This document shows positions 54,073 to 63,295 of a stretch of DNA of 64,000 bases, one piece after another (within the stretch, counting starts at the first letter, position 1; each line of letters begins with the position of its first letter). This stretch comes from G963678445 sp963678445 (GTDB lineage: Bacteria > Hydrogenedentota > Hydrogenedentia > Hydrogenedentales > G963678445). Where the stretch lies: NCBI GenBank assembly GCA_963678445.1, contig OY782877.1:1612001-1676000 (forward strand). Reading direction: 5' to 3'. The position numbers were made by a program, and so were the translations under genes. The notes under the pieces were generated by a model that was not told the origin of the DNA, ran no database searches, and saw nothing but the letters and a program-made list of their open reading frames with translations.

Positions 54073-54226
54073 GATTTTCTCCTTGGCTGTTAAAAATTTC
54101 CCGCGCAGGGTGTATTCTGCACCACAAAATGCGGGTATCTCCTGCTTTTTCGTCTATCATATACAATTACCCGGATTGGTGCAGATTTATTCGCCCTGTT
54201 TTGGGATTGCAAGCGCGCAAATGGGA

Positions 54227-54258
54227 AATGGACCTAATACGTATGCGAATGGTATACT
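54227..54258 (+). promoter_or_regulatory. Possible promoter for mcsA-mcsB-clpC
   Basis: TATACT at 54253-54258 with TGG directly before it (extended -10) and a poor -35 (GGACCT). About 108 bases before mcsA. No CtsR-type operator was recognised. Confidence 0.35.
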
Positions 54259-54365
54259 TTTCTTAAGTGGTTGAGGGGCAATAGCCAAGTAGTGAGAATC
54301 ACTGCTGCTAAGACCGCCAAGAACTGCTCTGAAATAACAGGCGCAAAAAAGGAAACGTTACGTTC

Positions 54366-54887
54366 GTGTTGTGCAAAAAGTGCCATAAAAAAGCGGCGAC
54401 GGTTCGATATACCGAGGTGGCGAATGGACAGACGGTGGAGTGGCCGGTGTGCTCGTCTTGTTTGAGCCAGCTTCAGGCCGATGGTGCGTCTGGGTTTTCG
54501 CTGGCGGGTATCGCGCCGACGGAACGTAAACCTGCACCGGAACGGGTGGCGCGTGAGGTAATGCATGCGCCGCATACGTGCCCGGTGTGTCGTACTACGC
54601 TGTCGACGGTGTTGGAGGAGGGTAAGGTGGGATGTATGCGTTGTTACACGCATTTTGGAAGTGAGGTGGAGTCGGTGCTGGAGGGACTGCACCCTGCGTT
54701 GATTCATAAGGGGAAAACGGCGCGTGTGGATGATATCCGGGCGCGCATCCAGGCGGATTTGCAGATGAAGCGGGTGTTGTTGCGCAGTGTGTTGGAGGCG
54801 GAGAATTATGAGGAGGCGGCGCGTTTGAGGGATGAGATGCGCAGTCTGGAGACAGGATTGCATATTTCGGAATCGGGAGCGGATTAA
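54366..54887 (+). CDS. mcsA: McsA-like zinc-binding activator protein
   Basis: A protein of about 173 residues. Paired CxxC motifs at the N-terminus (CKKC, CSSC) and again at about residues 73-95 (CPVC, CMRC) match the McsA zinc domains. A C-terminal UVR motif (LLRSVLEAENYEEAARLRDEMRSLE) follows. In Bacillus, McsA activates the arginine kinase McsB and acts with ClpC. The start is GTG 54366 (or TTG 54369) with AAGGA about 12-15 bases upstream. mcsB follows after 4 bases. Confidence 0.92.
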   Translation: MLCKKCHKKAATVRYTEVANGQTVEWPVCSSCLSQLQADGASGFSLAGIAPTERKPAPERVAREVMHAPHTCPVCRTTLSTVLEEGKVGCMRCYTHFGSEVESVLEGLHPALIHKGKTARVDDIRARIQADLQMKRVLLRSVLEAENYEEAARLRDEMRSLETGLHISESGAD

Positions 54888-54891
54888 GCTT

Positions 54892-56031
54892 ATGACGCTG
54901 ACGGGTATCTTGGATACGTTGCCGCCCTGGCTGGAGAATGAGGGTCCGGGCGCCGGAATAGGGGTATTTTGTTACGGGGGCTTGTCTCGCAATTTTGCAG
55001 ACTTTGCCTTCCCAGCCCAGTGCACGCAGGAGGAAAAGGCGGAGGTGGAGCAGCGGGTGGTACAGGTTCTGGACCGGCTGGGCATGTTTTCGCATGGTTT
55101 TTATGTTTCGCTTTCTGATCTTTCGCCGCTGGAATTGCGCGTGTTGGCGGAACGGCGTCTTGTCCCCTATGAATTGCTATGTGCTACGGGACCGCGTGGC
55201 GTATATATTACTGAGGATCAGCGGCTTACCATTTCGGTCAATGGGGAAGATCATTTATTAATTCAGGCGTTTGAGACGGGGTTGCAGTTGAAGGAGGCGT
55301 GGGCGCATCTGAATTTGCTGGATGATACGCTCAGTAATGTCTTCGATTATGCCTTTAATGAACGTTTGGGCTTTCTCACGACGCAATTGGCGCAAACAGG
55401 CACAGCGTTGAGGGCAGGTGCGGTGTTGCATTTACCGGCGTTAACCTGGGCGGGACGTATGGAGGCACTTGCGGAGGACTCCCGTAAACAGGGAGGCGCG
55501 TTGGTGGGCATTGTTTTGGGGGGCGATAGCCGCTTGCCTGACGGTATCGACAAGGAGGCGGGTGAACAATCGTGGTATAACGATCTGTCGACCCTGGTGG
55601 GGGGCGCGGTGGCGGATACGTTGGGCGATCTCTATCATTTACGCAATACGGTTACGTTGGGCGTGTCGGAAGATGAGCTGATTTTTCATTTGAACCATAC
55701 GGCCAGTACTATAGTCGCGGAGGAGGAGCAGGAGCGGCAGCGGATGTGGAATGAGGAACGAAAAATTGTGGAGGATCGGGTGGGGCGCGCACAGGGCCTG
55801 ACGGCGAATGCGCAACTGTTGGATTTTGAGGAGGGTTTGTCCTTGTTGTCCTCGTTACGCTTGGGGGTGGAATCGGATTTTTTGCACACGCCGTCAGTAG
55901 CCCAATTGAATCGTTTGCTCATTGCCGGGCAGGGGGCGCATTTGCAGCAGCGGTATGGGCAGGAGGAAAATGCACTCGCTGCAGAAACGCATCGGGCGCA
56001 GTTGTTTCAGCAGACTATCGGCACCGTCTAG
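54892..56031 (+). CDS. mcsB: McsB homologue with degenerate kinase active site
   Basis: A 379-residue homologue of protein-arginine kinase McsB, aligned end to end (DYAFNERLGFLT, LRAGAVLHLPAL, LGVSEDELI). Compared with Bacillus McsB from memory, key motifs are lost: the ATP-binding SSRIRLARN reads CYGGLSRN, NEEDH reads NGEDH, SCPTNVGTGLR reads TQLAQTGTALR, and RGIYGEG reads VGIVLGG with an insertion of about 25 residues. It therefore probably does not phosphorylate arginine and may act as a scaffold or adaptor for ClpC. The gene is intact and in operon order. ATG 54892 was chosen over an upstream in-frame start inside mcsA. Confidence 0.87.
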   Translation: MTLTGILDTLPPWLENEGPGAGIGVFCYGGLSRNFADFAFPAQCTQEEKAEVEQRVVQVLDRLGMFSHGFYVSLSDLSPLELRVLAERRLVPYELLCATGPRGVYITEDQRLTISVNGEDHLLIQAFETGLQLKEAWAHLNLLDDTLSNVFDYAFNERLGFLTTQLAQTGTALRAGAVLHLPALTWAGRMEALAEDSRKQGGALVGIVLGGDSRLPDGIDKEAGEQSWYNDLSTLVGGAVADTLGDLYHLRNTVTLGVSEDELIFHLNHTASTIVAEEEQERQRMWNEERKIVEDRVGRAQGLTANAQLLDFEEGLSLLSSLRLGVESDFLHTPSVAQLNRLLIAGQGAHLQQRYGQEENALAAETHRAQLFQQTIGTV

Positions 56032-56223
56032 GTATGGGTATGGTATGGTAGAGGATGTCGTTAATGTAGGCGGCAATGGCATGCGTGTTTCTTGAGCAGG
56101 CATTGTTGTCGGAAAAGTCGGAGTAGGTAAGAGAGATAGAACGGGTAACCGTCGTCGGGCTAATGCGTCGCGCAGGGGGCTGAAAAGAAACGCATCGCTA
56201 ACCATAGATAAGGTACTTTCACC

Positions 56224-58686
56224 ATGTGGGAACGATTCACAGAACGCGCCAAACATGTCGTCAGCGCAGCACGGGAGGAAGCAACTCGGCTGGGCAGTGA
56301 GTATGTGCGTACAGAGCATATTTTGTTGGGCCTGTGTCGGGAAACCGAAGGGATCGCGGCGCGGGCGTTGAATAATTTGGGGGTGGATACGGATACGCTG
56401 GCCACGGAGATTGAGCGCCAGATGCAGATGGGAGGGGCGTCGCTTTCGAATGAGGATATCGCGTTTACGCCTCGGGCAAAAAAGGTGCTGGAATTGGCGG
56501 TGGAAGAGGCACGGCGTTTTAACCACAGCTATATCGGCACTGAACATATCTTGCTGGGTCTGTTGAAGGAGGGCGAGGGTATCGCCGCGAAGGTGTTGCA
56601 GGACATGAAGGTGGATTTGGCGCGAATCCAGGCGGAGGTGGTGCGTCTCTTGGGTGACCAGGGGACTTCGGCGAGCGGTGAGGCGCAATCGGGCAAGAAG
56701 TCGCAGACGCCTGCGCTGGATGCGTTTGGGCGTGATTTGACGCAGTTGGCGCGGGAGGAGAAGCTGGACCCGGTGGTGGGACGAGAGAATGAAATTGAGC
56801 GGCTTATTCAGGTTTTAAGTCGACGCACGAAGAATAATCCCGTATTGATCGGGGAGGCTGGCGTCGGCAAAACGGCTATCGTAGAGGGATTGGCGCAGGC
56901 CATTATTACGAATGATGTGCCTGATCTGCTGTTGAATCGTCGTGTATTGACCTTGGATCTGGCGGGGGTTGTGGCGGGCACGAAATATCGTGGGCAGTTT
57001 GAGGAGCGTCTCAAATCGGTCATGAAGGAAATCCGACGTGCGGACAACATCATCCTCTTTATTGATGAGTTGCACACGATTGTGGGCGCAGGGGCTGCGG
57101 AGGGTGCGGTGGATGCTGCGAATATGTTGAAGCCTGCGTTGGCGCGTGGCGAGCTGCAGTGTATTGGTGCAACTACCATGGATGAGTATCGTAAGCATAT
57201 TGAAAAGGATGCGGCGTTGGCGCGGCGTTTTCAGACTATCATGGTGGAAGCACCGTCGGTGCAGCAGACCATCGCCATTATTAAGGGGTTGCGCGACAAG
57301 TATGAAGCGCATCACCGGGTGAAGTTCTCGGATGAGGCGGTAGAGGCGGCGGCAAAGCTGGCGGATCGCTATATCACGGATCGTTTTTTGCCGGATAAGG
57401 CGGTGGATGTTATTGATGAGGCGGGTAGCCGTGCGCGGTTGCAGATCACGACGCGTCCGAAGGAACTGAAGGATATTGAGCAGGATATTGAACAGGTCAC
57501 CCAGGAAAAGGAGGCGGCGATAAGCCAGCAGGAGTATGAGAAGGCGGCGAATCTGCGGGATAAGGAGCGCATGCAAATCGCTAAACTGGAGGAGAAGAAG
57601 CGGGAGTGGGAGCGTGCGCGGGATTCGGCAGAAACGGTTGTGAATGAGGAGGATATCGCTTATATCGTCTCGAAATGGACGGGGGTGCCGTTGACCAAAC
57701 TGGAGGAGAAGGAGTCGGAGCGTCTGTTGCGTATGCGTGAGGAACTTCACCGCAAGGTTATCGGCCAGGATGAGGCTATTGACGCGATTGCACGGGCGGT
57801 GCAACGGGCGCGTGCCGGCCTGCATACGCCCAATCGCCCTGTAGGTTCATTTTTGTTGCTGGGCCCCACGGGGGTAGGTAAAACGCTGCTGGCGAAAACG
57901 TTGGCAATGTTCCTTTTCGGCAATGAGGAAGCGTTGATTACGATTGACATGTCGGAATATATGGAGAAGTTTGCCGTGTCCCGACTGATGGGCGCGCCTC
58001 CGGGATATGTGGGCTATAATGAGGGGGGCCAGTTGACGGAACAGGTGCGGCGGCGTCCGTATTCGGTAGTGCTTTTCGATGAAGTCGAAAAGGCGCATCC
58101 GGATGTCTTCAATTCGTTGTTGCAGGTGCTGGAGGAGGGACAGATGACGGATTCGACAGGCCGCAAGGTAGATTTTCGCAACACAGTCATCATGATGACG
58201 TCGAATGTGGGCGCACGTCGTATTACACGCAATACGACGTTGGGCTTTCAGCGCAACACCGAGGATGAACTGTATCAGCGCATGAAGGAACGTGTGCTGG
58301 ATGAGGCCAAAAAGGTCTTTAATCCGGAATTCCTTAACCGCCTGGAAGAAATACTGGTATTCCGCCGTCTGACGGAGACGGAATTGCTTTCGATTGTTGA
58401 CATTCAAGTCAGGGAAGTGATAGATCGGGTAACGGAAAAAAACATTCATTTGCAGCTTTCGGATGATGCGCGGACATTTCTCGTGCGCGTGGGCAGTAAT
58501 GATGAGTATGGGGCACGTCCTTTGCGAAGGGCGGTGCAACAGTATATTGAAGACCCATTGGCGGAGCAGATGCTGAAGGGGGAATTGAAATCGGGGATGA
58601 CCATTAACGTGCGCCCTTCGGACAGCGAGGAAAAGCTGATCTTTGAAGCGGTCGTACCAGCTGCGGAAGGTATCACCTCTTGTTAA
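56224..58686 (+). CDS. clpC: AAA+ unfoldase ClpC
   Basis: An 820-residue Hsp100 unfoldase that feeds ClpP. Two N-terminal Clp repeats (about 1-145, ERFTERAKHVVSAAREEATRLG first), AAA1 with Walker A GEAGVGKT (near 209) and FIDELHTIVGAGAA, a UVR motif in the middle domain (EYEKAANLRDKERM near 437), AAA2 with GPTGVGKT (near 546) and a C-terminal ClpB-D2 small domain are all visible. The UVR marks it as ClpC rather than ClpA. clpP is not in the window. Its end overlaps bamA by 7 bases. Confidence 0.97.
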   Translation: MWERFTERAKHVVSAAREEATRLGSEYVRTEHILLGLCRETEGIAARALNNLGVDTDTLATEIERQMQMGGASLSNEDIAFTPRAKKVLELAVEEARRFNHSYIGTEHILLGLLKEGEGIAAKVLQDMKVDLARIQAEVVRLLGDQGTSASGEAQSGKKSQTPALDAFGRDLTQLAREEKLDPVVGRENEIERLIQVLSRRTKNNPVLIGEAGVGKTAIVEGLAQAIITNDVPDLLLNRRVLTLDLAGVVAGTKYRGQFEERLKSVMKEIRRADNIILFIDELHTIVGAGAAEGAVDAANMLKPALARGELQCIGATTMDEYRKHIEKDAALARRFQTIMVEAPSVQQTIAIIKGLRDKYEAHHRVKFSDEAVEAAAKLADRYITDRFLPDKAVDVIDEAGSRARLQITTRPKELKDIEQDIEQVTQEKEAAISQQEYEKAANLRDKERMQIAKLEEKKREWERARDSAETVVNEEDIAYIVSKWTGVPLTKLEEKESERLLRMREELHRKVIGQDEAIDAIARAVQRARAGLHTPNRPVGSFLLLGPTGVGKTLLAKTLAMFLFGNEEALITIDMSEYMEKFAVSRLMGAPPGYVGYNEGGQLTEQVRRRPYSVVLFDEVEKAHPDVFNSLLQVLEEGQMTDSTGRKVDFRNTVIMMTSNVGARRITRNTTLGFQRNTEDELYQRMKERVLDEAKKVFNPEFLNRLEEILVFRRLTETELLSIVDIQVREVIDRVTEKNIHLQLSDDARTFLVRVGSNDEYGARPLRRAVQQYIEDPLAEQMLKGELKSGMTINVRPSDSEEKLIFEAVVPAAEGITSC

Positions 58687-61004
58687 AACGAAATGGCAGA
58701 GCCCAACTGGCGTGTTGTGTGGCGGTATTGATTGCATTGGCGGGCATAACGCCCAATGCGTGGACACAATCGTATCGGGGAAAAACGCTTTCTTCGGTAT
58801 CGGTCTCTGGTTTGGAGCGTATCAGCGAACAGGTAGTACGCGCGAAGCTGGAAGTGCAAGCCGGGCAGGAATATAACCCACGCGCTGTGGCGCGTGATAT
58901 ACGACGTCTGTTTGGGATGGGCTTTTTTACCGATATTAAGGCGGATGTACAGGAGGCCAATGGCGGGGTTGCGTTGACGTACCAGGTGGAGGAGAAACGC
59001 GTCATTGAAGAAGTTAAGATCATCGGTAATAAAAAGCTCAAAAAACGGCGCATCCGCGGCGTGCTTAGCATGCTCGAGGGAGATTCGTTTGTCGAAGAGG
59101 CCTATGGTGATGAGCGCCAGGCCGTCCTGGAACTGTATGAAGGAAAGGGCTTTGCCAATACCAAGGTGGATCTCGTAGCGGAAAAGGTGGGCCCTTCTCG
59201 TGTACGCCTGGTCTACTCCATCCAGGAGGGCAAAAAGGCGCGCATTCATAGCATTAAGTTCGTAGGCAATGATGTATTGACGCGCCGCAGGCTAAAGAAA
59301 ATCATGAAAACGAACAAGGCGTTCTGGTTTCTTGGCGGTCGCTATGAAGAGGACAAGTTTGAAGCGGATCTGGAAAGCATCCTTTCCGCCTATGGCGACC
59401 GTGGACGGCTTGAAGCGGACATCACGAAAACGGACCTGATTTATACCCCCAATGGTAAGGGGATGGATGTCACAATCTATCTGCAAGAGGGACCGGAATA
59501 TCAGGTTGATGAAATGCAGGTCGAGGGCAACCTCGTCTACGACGATGATGAGGTGGTGCGGATTGTTGAGGTGCAGGCGGGTGATGTGCATAACAAAAGT
59601 CAGGTAGAGGCGGATGCAGAAAAGGTACGGCAGGGTTATCAGGACAGCGGCTATGTGAATGCGTTGGTAACGCCGCAGGTTACGCTGGACCGGGAAAATA
59701 AAACAACGCATGTAGTGCACAAAATCTCGGAAGGCGATCTGAAATATCTTAAGGAAATCCTGATTTCGGGCAATGCCATCACCAAGGACCAGATTATTCG
59801 ACGTCAACTCTTGGTAGAACCGGGGGATCGTTTTGACGGTGGTGCAGTGAAGAATAGTAAACGCCGTATTGATAACACGCGCTATTTTGATAAGGTACGA
59901 GTCAATCTGGAAGACATCGATGACGATGATCTCTACAGCAATTTAATGTTTGACGTGGAAGAGGGCAAAACCGGCAATTTCAATTTCGGTGCTGGCTTCA
60001 ACACCGAAGAAGGCATGAGCGGATTTGGGGAATTGCGTCTGAATAATTTTGACATTACCAATTGGCCCAAGTTCTCAGGAGGCGGCCAGCAGCTGCGCCT
60101 GAAGCTGAATGTAGGTGACCGGCGCGATGAATACTATCTAAGCTTCACGGACCCCGAGTGGATGGGCTACCCGCTTGCCTTTGGTTTCGATATTTTCGAT
60201 GAATCGTACGAAGTGCGTGGTGGTGCGGATTATGAGGAGCATGAACGGGGCGCTCAGTTGCGGGTAGGCAAGTCGCTTTCACCTTATGTCACCCTGCGTA
60301 GCAGTTTCCGCTATCAGGATACGGAATTGAGTGATCTGCCGATGTTTGTAAATCGGGAAATCCGCCGTCAGCGGGGTAGCAGCACGACGATCAGTACGCA
60401 GTGGCAGTTGGAACGTAATACGCTGGATAATCCGCATGATCCGGCTTCGGGCAGCAAGCATGTGGGCTCGATGCAGATAGCGGGTTTTGGTGGCGACCAC
60501 CAGTTTGTGAAGCTTGAGCATAGCTCCAACTGGTATCACCCACTCAGTGAATCAAAAAAATGGGTTCTCTCGCTGCGGTTGCGTGAGGGCTATGTCAAGG
60601 AATACGGCGGTTCGGAATATGTTCCGTTGCAGGATCGCTTTTATGCAGGTGGCACTTCGACGGTTCGCGGCTATGACAATCGCGATATCGGGCCGCGGGA
60701 ACGGGAATACCTTTTCTGGGGAGATACGTTTGCCGTTGGGGGTCGCTTGCGCGTCGTGACGAATGCTGAACTGAAATATAAAATCAATGACACTTTGCGG
60801 GTTTATTCTTTCTGGGATGCCGGTGGTGTATGGGAAGATGTGGAAGATTTGGACCCGGGCGATATCCGGCATAGTGTAGGGCTGGGTTTTGGGGTGGATG
60901 TACCCCACATGGGTCCCATCCGTGTTGACTATGGTATCCCCATCAATCCGGATGACGACCAGGGAAGCGGGCGCTTGCATTTTATGTCCGGCTTCCGCTT
61001 CTAA
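58680..61004 (+). CDS. bamA: Outer-membrane assembly factor BamA
   Basis: A 774-residue outer-membrane protein that folds and inserts beta-barrels. It has a signal peptide (about residues 1-29), five POTRA domains (about 35-425, each with a G-N/L-x turn such as VSGLERISEQVV or IIGNKKLKKRRI), then the barrel (about 450-774). The lid-lock motif VRGYD, in AGGTSTVRGYDNRDIG, is present, as is the terminal aromatic residue Phe. The start is a TTG overlapping the end of clpC, with AAGG about 9 bases upstream. The stop codon merges into a repeat-family copy. Confidence 0.95.
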   Translation: MLKRNGRAQLACCVAVLIALAGITPNAWTQSYRGKTLSSVSVSGLERISEQVVRAKLEVQAGQEYNPRAVARDIRRLFGMGFFTDIKADVQEANGGVALTYQVEEKRVIEEVKIIGNKKLKKRRIRGVLSMLEGDSFVEEAYGDERQAVLELYEGKGFANTKVDLVAEKVGPSRVRLVYSIQEGKKARIHSIKFVGNDVLTRRRLKKIMKTNKAFWFLGGRYEEDKFEADLESILSAYGDRGRLEADITKTDLIYTPNGKGMDVTIYLQEGPEYQVDEMQVEGNLVYDDDEVVRIVEVQAGDVHNKSQVEADAEKVRQGYQDSGYVNALVTPQVTLDRENKTTHVVHKISEGDLKYLKEILISGNAITKDQIIRRQLLVEPGDRFDGGAVKNSKRRIDNTRYFDKVRVNLEDIDDDDLYSNLMFDVEEGKTGNFNFGAGFNTEEGMSGFGELRLNNFDITNWPKFSGGGQQLRLKLNVGDRRDEYYLSFTDPEWMGYPLAFGFDIFDESYEVRGGADYEEHERGAQLRVGKSLSPYVTLRSSFRYQDTELSDLPMFVNREIRRQRGSSTTISTQWQLERNTLDNPHDPASGSKHVGSMQIAGFGGDHQFVKLEHSSNWYHPLSESKKWVLSLRLREGYVKEYGGSEYVPLQDRFYAGGTSTVRGYDNRDIGPREREYLFWGDTFAVGGRLRVVTNAELKYKINDTLRVYSFWDAGGVWEDVEDLDPGDIRHSVGLGFGVDVPHMGPIRVDYGIPINPDDDQGSGRLHFMSGFRF

Positions 61005-61152
61005 GTGGTCCAGGGACCACAGCCAGGAAATAGGGTTCTTGCCGTTGGTAGCCGAAACCATTTTGGGGCTTCATTGGACTTGTTAGATTCTAGGCCGCGA
61101 AGGCGGTCCAGGGACCACGGTCAAGGGATATGATCCTTGCCGTTTATGACCC
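61004..61152 (+). repeat. Two tandem units of the 3'-end repeat family
   Basis: GTGGTCCAGGGACCAC at 61007 and GCGGTCCAGGGACCAC at 61103, each with GGAAATAGGGTTCTTG or GGGATATGATCCTTG and TGCCG. The first begins at the bamA stop codon. The period is 96 bases. Both loops read CAGG where other copies have CAGC. Confidence 0.9.
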
Positions 61153-61195
61153 GAAGAGTGCATAAAACACTCCCTAAAAATGGGGTAGTGTAAAG

Positions 61196-61224
61196 TTGAT
61201 GACATGATAAGGGCGTGTTATACT
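61196..61224 (+). promoter_or_regulatory. Promoter for ompH
   Basis: TTGATG, 17-base spacer ending TGT, then TATACT, about 183 bases before the gene. The leader 61225-61406 has no gene I believe in. Confidence 0.65.
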
Positions 61225-61406
61225 GCCCGCTTACCCGCGAATGACATTGTTCGAGGGTGGGTGCATGTGCCTGTTACGCTCGTGCTGAAGAACCTGAGCA
61301 AATCGTGTGTTTGGGCTGTTTTCAGGCGTAACGCGATGACGGTGCAGGCCGTGATGGTTTTGCCGCCGGTTGGTAGGGCGCAAAGCAACAGAGAAGGATA
61401 AAAATT

Positions 61407-61970
61407 GTGTTGAAATACGTTCGATGGATTTCTTGCGGTATTGTGTTTGCGTTGGCGATAGGGGGAATGGGTTGGACAATGCAAAGCAGCGCGGCGCAGG
61501 ATAGCGCAGCGGGCAACACGTATAAAATTGGAGTAGTGGATCTGCAACGTGTCTTGGCGGATTATGACAAGCGCAAGCAGAAATATGAGGAGTTGCAGGC
61601 GGAGGTGGAAAAATTGCAGGCGGATATTGATACGTTATCGAAGACGATCGAGGACAATAAAAAGTACTATGAAGAGGGTAAGGCGACGATGTCGGAGGAT
61701 GAGCGCTTTAAGTTGCGTGAGTCTATTGAAAACGATTACACGAAGTATCAGATTGAGTTGAAGTCGCGCCAGAGTAAAATCGACAACATGGAAGAGCGCG
61801 TGCTCAAGGAAGTCTTCGAGGATATTCAGCAGGCTATCTCGGAAATCGCTGAAAAGGAAAACTATCATCTGGTGCTCAATGCCAATCGTGGGCCACGCGG
61901 CAGTGTGTTGTACCACAGCGCCACTATCGATGTAACCTCGGCAGTTCTGGCGAAGTTGAACAGCAAATAG
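61407..61970 (+). CDS. OmpH/Skp-family periplasmic chaperone
   Basis: A 187-residue secreted protein. A signal peptide (about residues 1-31, ending SSAAQ) is followed by KIGVVDLQRVLADYDKRKQKYEELQ, the Skp/OmpH start, then a long charged coiled coil (about 60-145) and a C-terminal LVLNANRGPRGSVLYHSATIDVTSAVLAKL. Skp holds unfolded outer-membrane proteins for BamA. Its place between bamA and lpxD matches the bamA-skp-lpxD order of many diderms. The start is GTG with AAGGA about 9 bases upstream. Confidence 0.93.
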   Translation: MLKYVRWISCGIVFALAIGGMGWTMQSSAAQDSAAGNTYKIGVVDLQRVLADYDKRKQKYEELQAEVEKLQADIDTLSKTIEDNKKYYEEGKATMSEDERFKLRESIENDYTKYQIELKSRQSKIDNMEERVLKEVFEDIQQAISEIAEKENYHLVLNANRGPRGSVLYHSATIDVTSAVLAKLNSK

Positions 61971-61977
61971 TTATTCA

Positions 61978-62096
61978 AAGCGGTCAGCGACCGCAAGGTG
62001 GCCAGGGCCACACCCAGGAAATATGATCCTTTCCATCCCTGACCACAGCAAAAATTTCGTTTTATGACAACTTTTCGGAGTTTCGTCACTAAAATA
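61978..62096 (+). repeat. Full-length copy of the 3'-end repeat family
   Basis: AGCGGTCAGCGACCGC (shorter loop), AAGGTGGCCAGGGCCACAC, GGAAATATGATCCTTT, CATCCCTGACC and a tail ending GTCACTAAAA. It begins 9 bases after the ompH stop, and its tail resembles the third unit at 52961. The stretch 62097-62239 after it holds only a weak hairpin. Confidence 0.92.
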
Positions 62097-62239
62097 GGTT
62101 TGCAAAGCCCCTCAGGCTGCTTTTCAGGCTGAGCGGGCTTTCTTTCCACCAACGGGTGTCGCGGGAGAACGATTTTCGGATGGAGTGTCACGTATAAGGA
62201 CGCGGGGGGCGCGTCTGAACGCGGGAGAGCGTATTAAAT

Positions 62240-63295
62240 ATGGATATGACAGTAGGGCAGATTGCCCAATTGGTGGGGGGGGACGTTTTAGGGGATGCGG
62301 AAACGCGTATCACGGGTGTAAATGGCATCCGGGAAGCACAGCCTGGAGAATTGACTTTTATCCGGGCGGCGCGCTATCAGCAGTATCTGGCGACGACAAA
62401 GGCATCGGCGGTGCTGGTGTCAGATACGCCGGATGAGGCGGTAGACATTCCCATGATTCGCGTAAGTGCACCGGATTTGGCCTTTGCGCAGGTCTTGCAG
62501 CATTGTTCGGAGGAACAGACGCAACATCCGGAAGGCATCCATGAGACGGCGGTTATGGGCAAAAACGTACAGCTTGGCGAGGGGGTGGCGTTGGATGCCC
62601 ATGTGCGTATTGCTGATGACTGTGTCATTGGTGATGGTGTGGTTTTGTATGCGGGTGTCTATGTGGGACGGGGATGTGTAATCGGCGACAACACGGTGGT
62701 GTATCCCAATGTCGTACTACGGGAAGAAACGGAGGTGGGGGCGCGTTGTGTCTTACATGCGGGCGCCAGCATTGGTAGTGACGGTTTTGGTTTTGCGCCG
62801 CTTGGCGGACGCTGGATGAAGATACCGCAGGTGGGGCGGGTGGTGATTGGGGATGATGTGGAGGTGGGTGCAAACACGACGATTGATCGGGCGACGTTTG
62901 GTATAACGCGGGTCGGCCAGGGTACGAAAATTGACAATCAGGTCCAGATTGGCCACAATGTGGAGCTAGGTGAGCATTGCGCCATTGCTGGCATGGTAGG
63001 TATCGCGGGTAGCGCTATAGTGGGGGACCACGTACGGGTAGGTGCTTCGGCGGGCATTGGTGGACATATTGATATTGGAGCGCATGCAACGATTGGCGCG
63101 CGTGCTGGTGTAAATAAATCGGTCAAACCAGAAAAGATTGTATCGGGCTTTCCAGCAGTCGACCATACTGTGCAACGTCGCATTATGGTTGCACAGCAAA
63201 AAACGCCGGAAATGTTACGACGAATAAGGCAACTGGAACGCAAGTTACAAGCGTTGGAAGAATTATTGAATGAGCAAGCAGCAGACCATAGCTGA
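62240..63295 (+). CDS. lpxD: UDP-3-O-(3-hydroxyacyl)glucosamine N-acyltransferase
   Basis: A 351-residue cytoplasmic acyltransferase of lipid A synthesis. The N-terminal uridine-binding domain (TVGQIAQLVGGDVLGD) precedes a left-handed beta-helix of hexapeptide repeats (about residues 100-310, with the catalytic-His region DNQVQIGHNVELGEH) and a C-terminal helical arm. GGGAG lies about 13 bases before ATG 62240; ATG 62246 is an alternative. It overlaps lpxC by 26 bases. Confidence 0.96.
   Translation: MDMTVGQIAQLVGGDVLGDAETRITGVNGIREAQPGELTFIRAARYQQYLATTKASAVLVSDTPDEAVDIPMIRVSAPDLAFAQVLQHCSEEQTQHPEGIHETAVMGKNVQLGEGVALDAHVRIADDCVIGDGVVLYAGVYVGRGCVIGDNTVVYPNVVLREETEVGARCVLHAGASIGSDGFGFAPLGGRWMKIPQVGRVVIGDDVEVGANTTIDRATFGITRVGQGTKIDNQVQIGHNVELGEHCAIAGMVGIAGSAIVGDHVRVGASAGIGGHIDIGAHATIGARAGVNKSVKPEKIVSGFPAVDHTVQRRIMVAQQKTPEMLRRIRQLERKLQALEELLNEQAADHS

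Noticed and set aside
61204..61401. 65-codon frame before ompH
   Set aside because: No convincing ribosome-binding site or family resemblance; it lies in the probable ompH leader.
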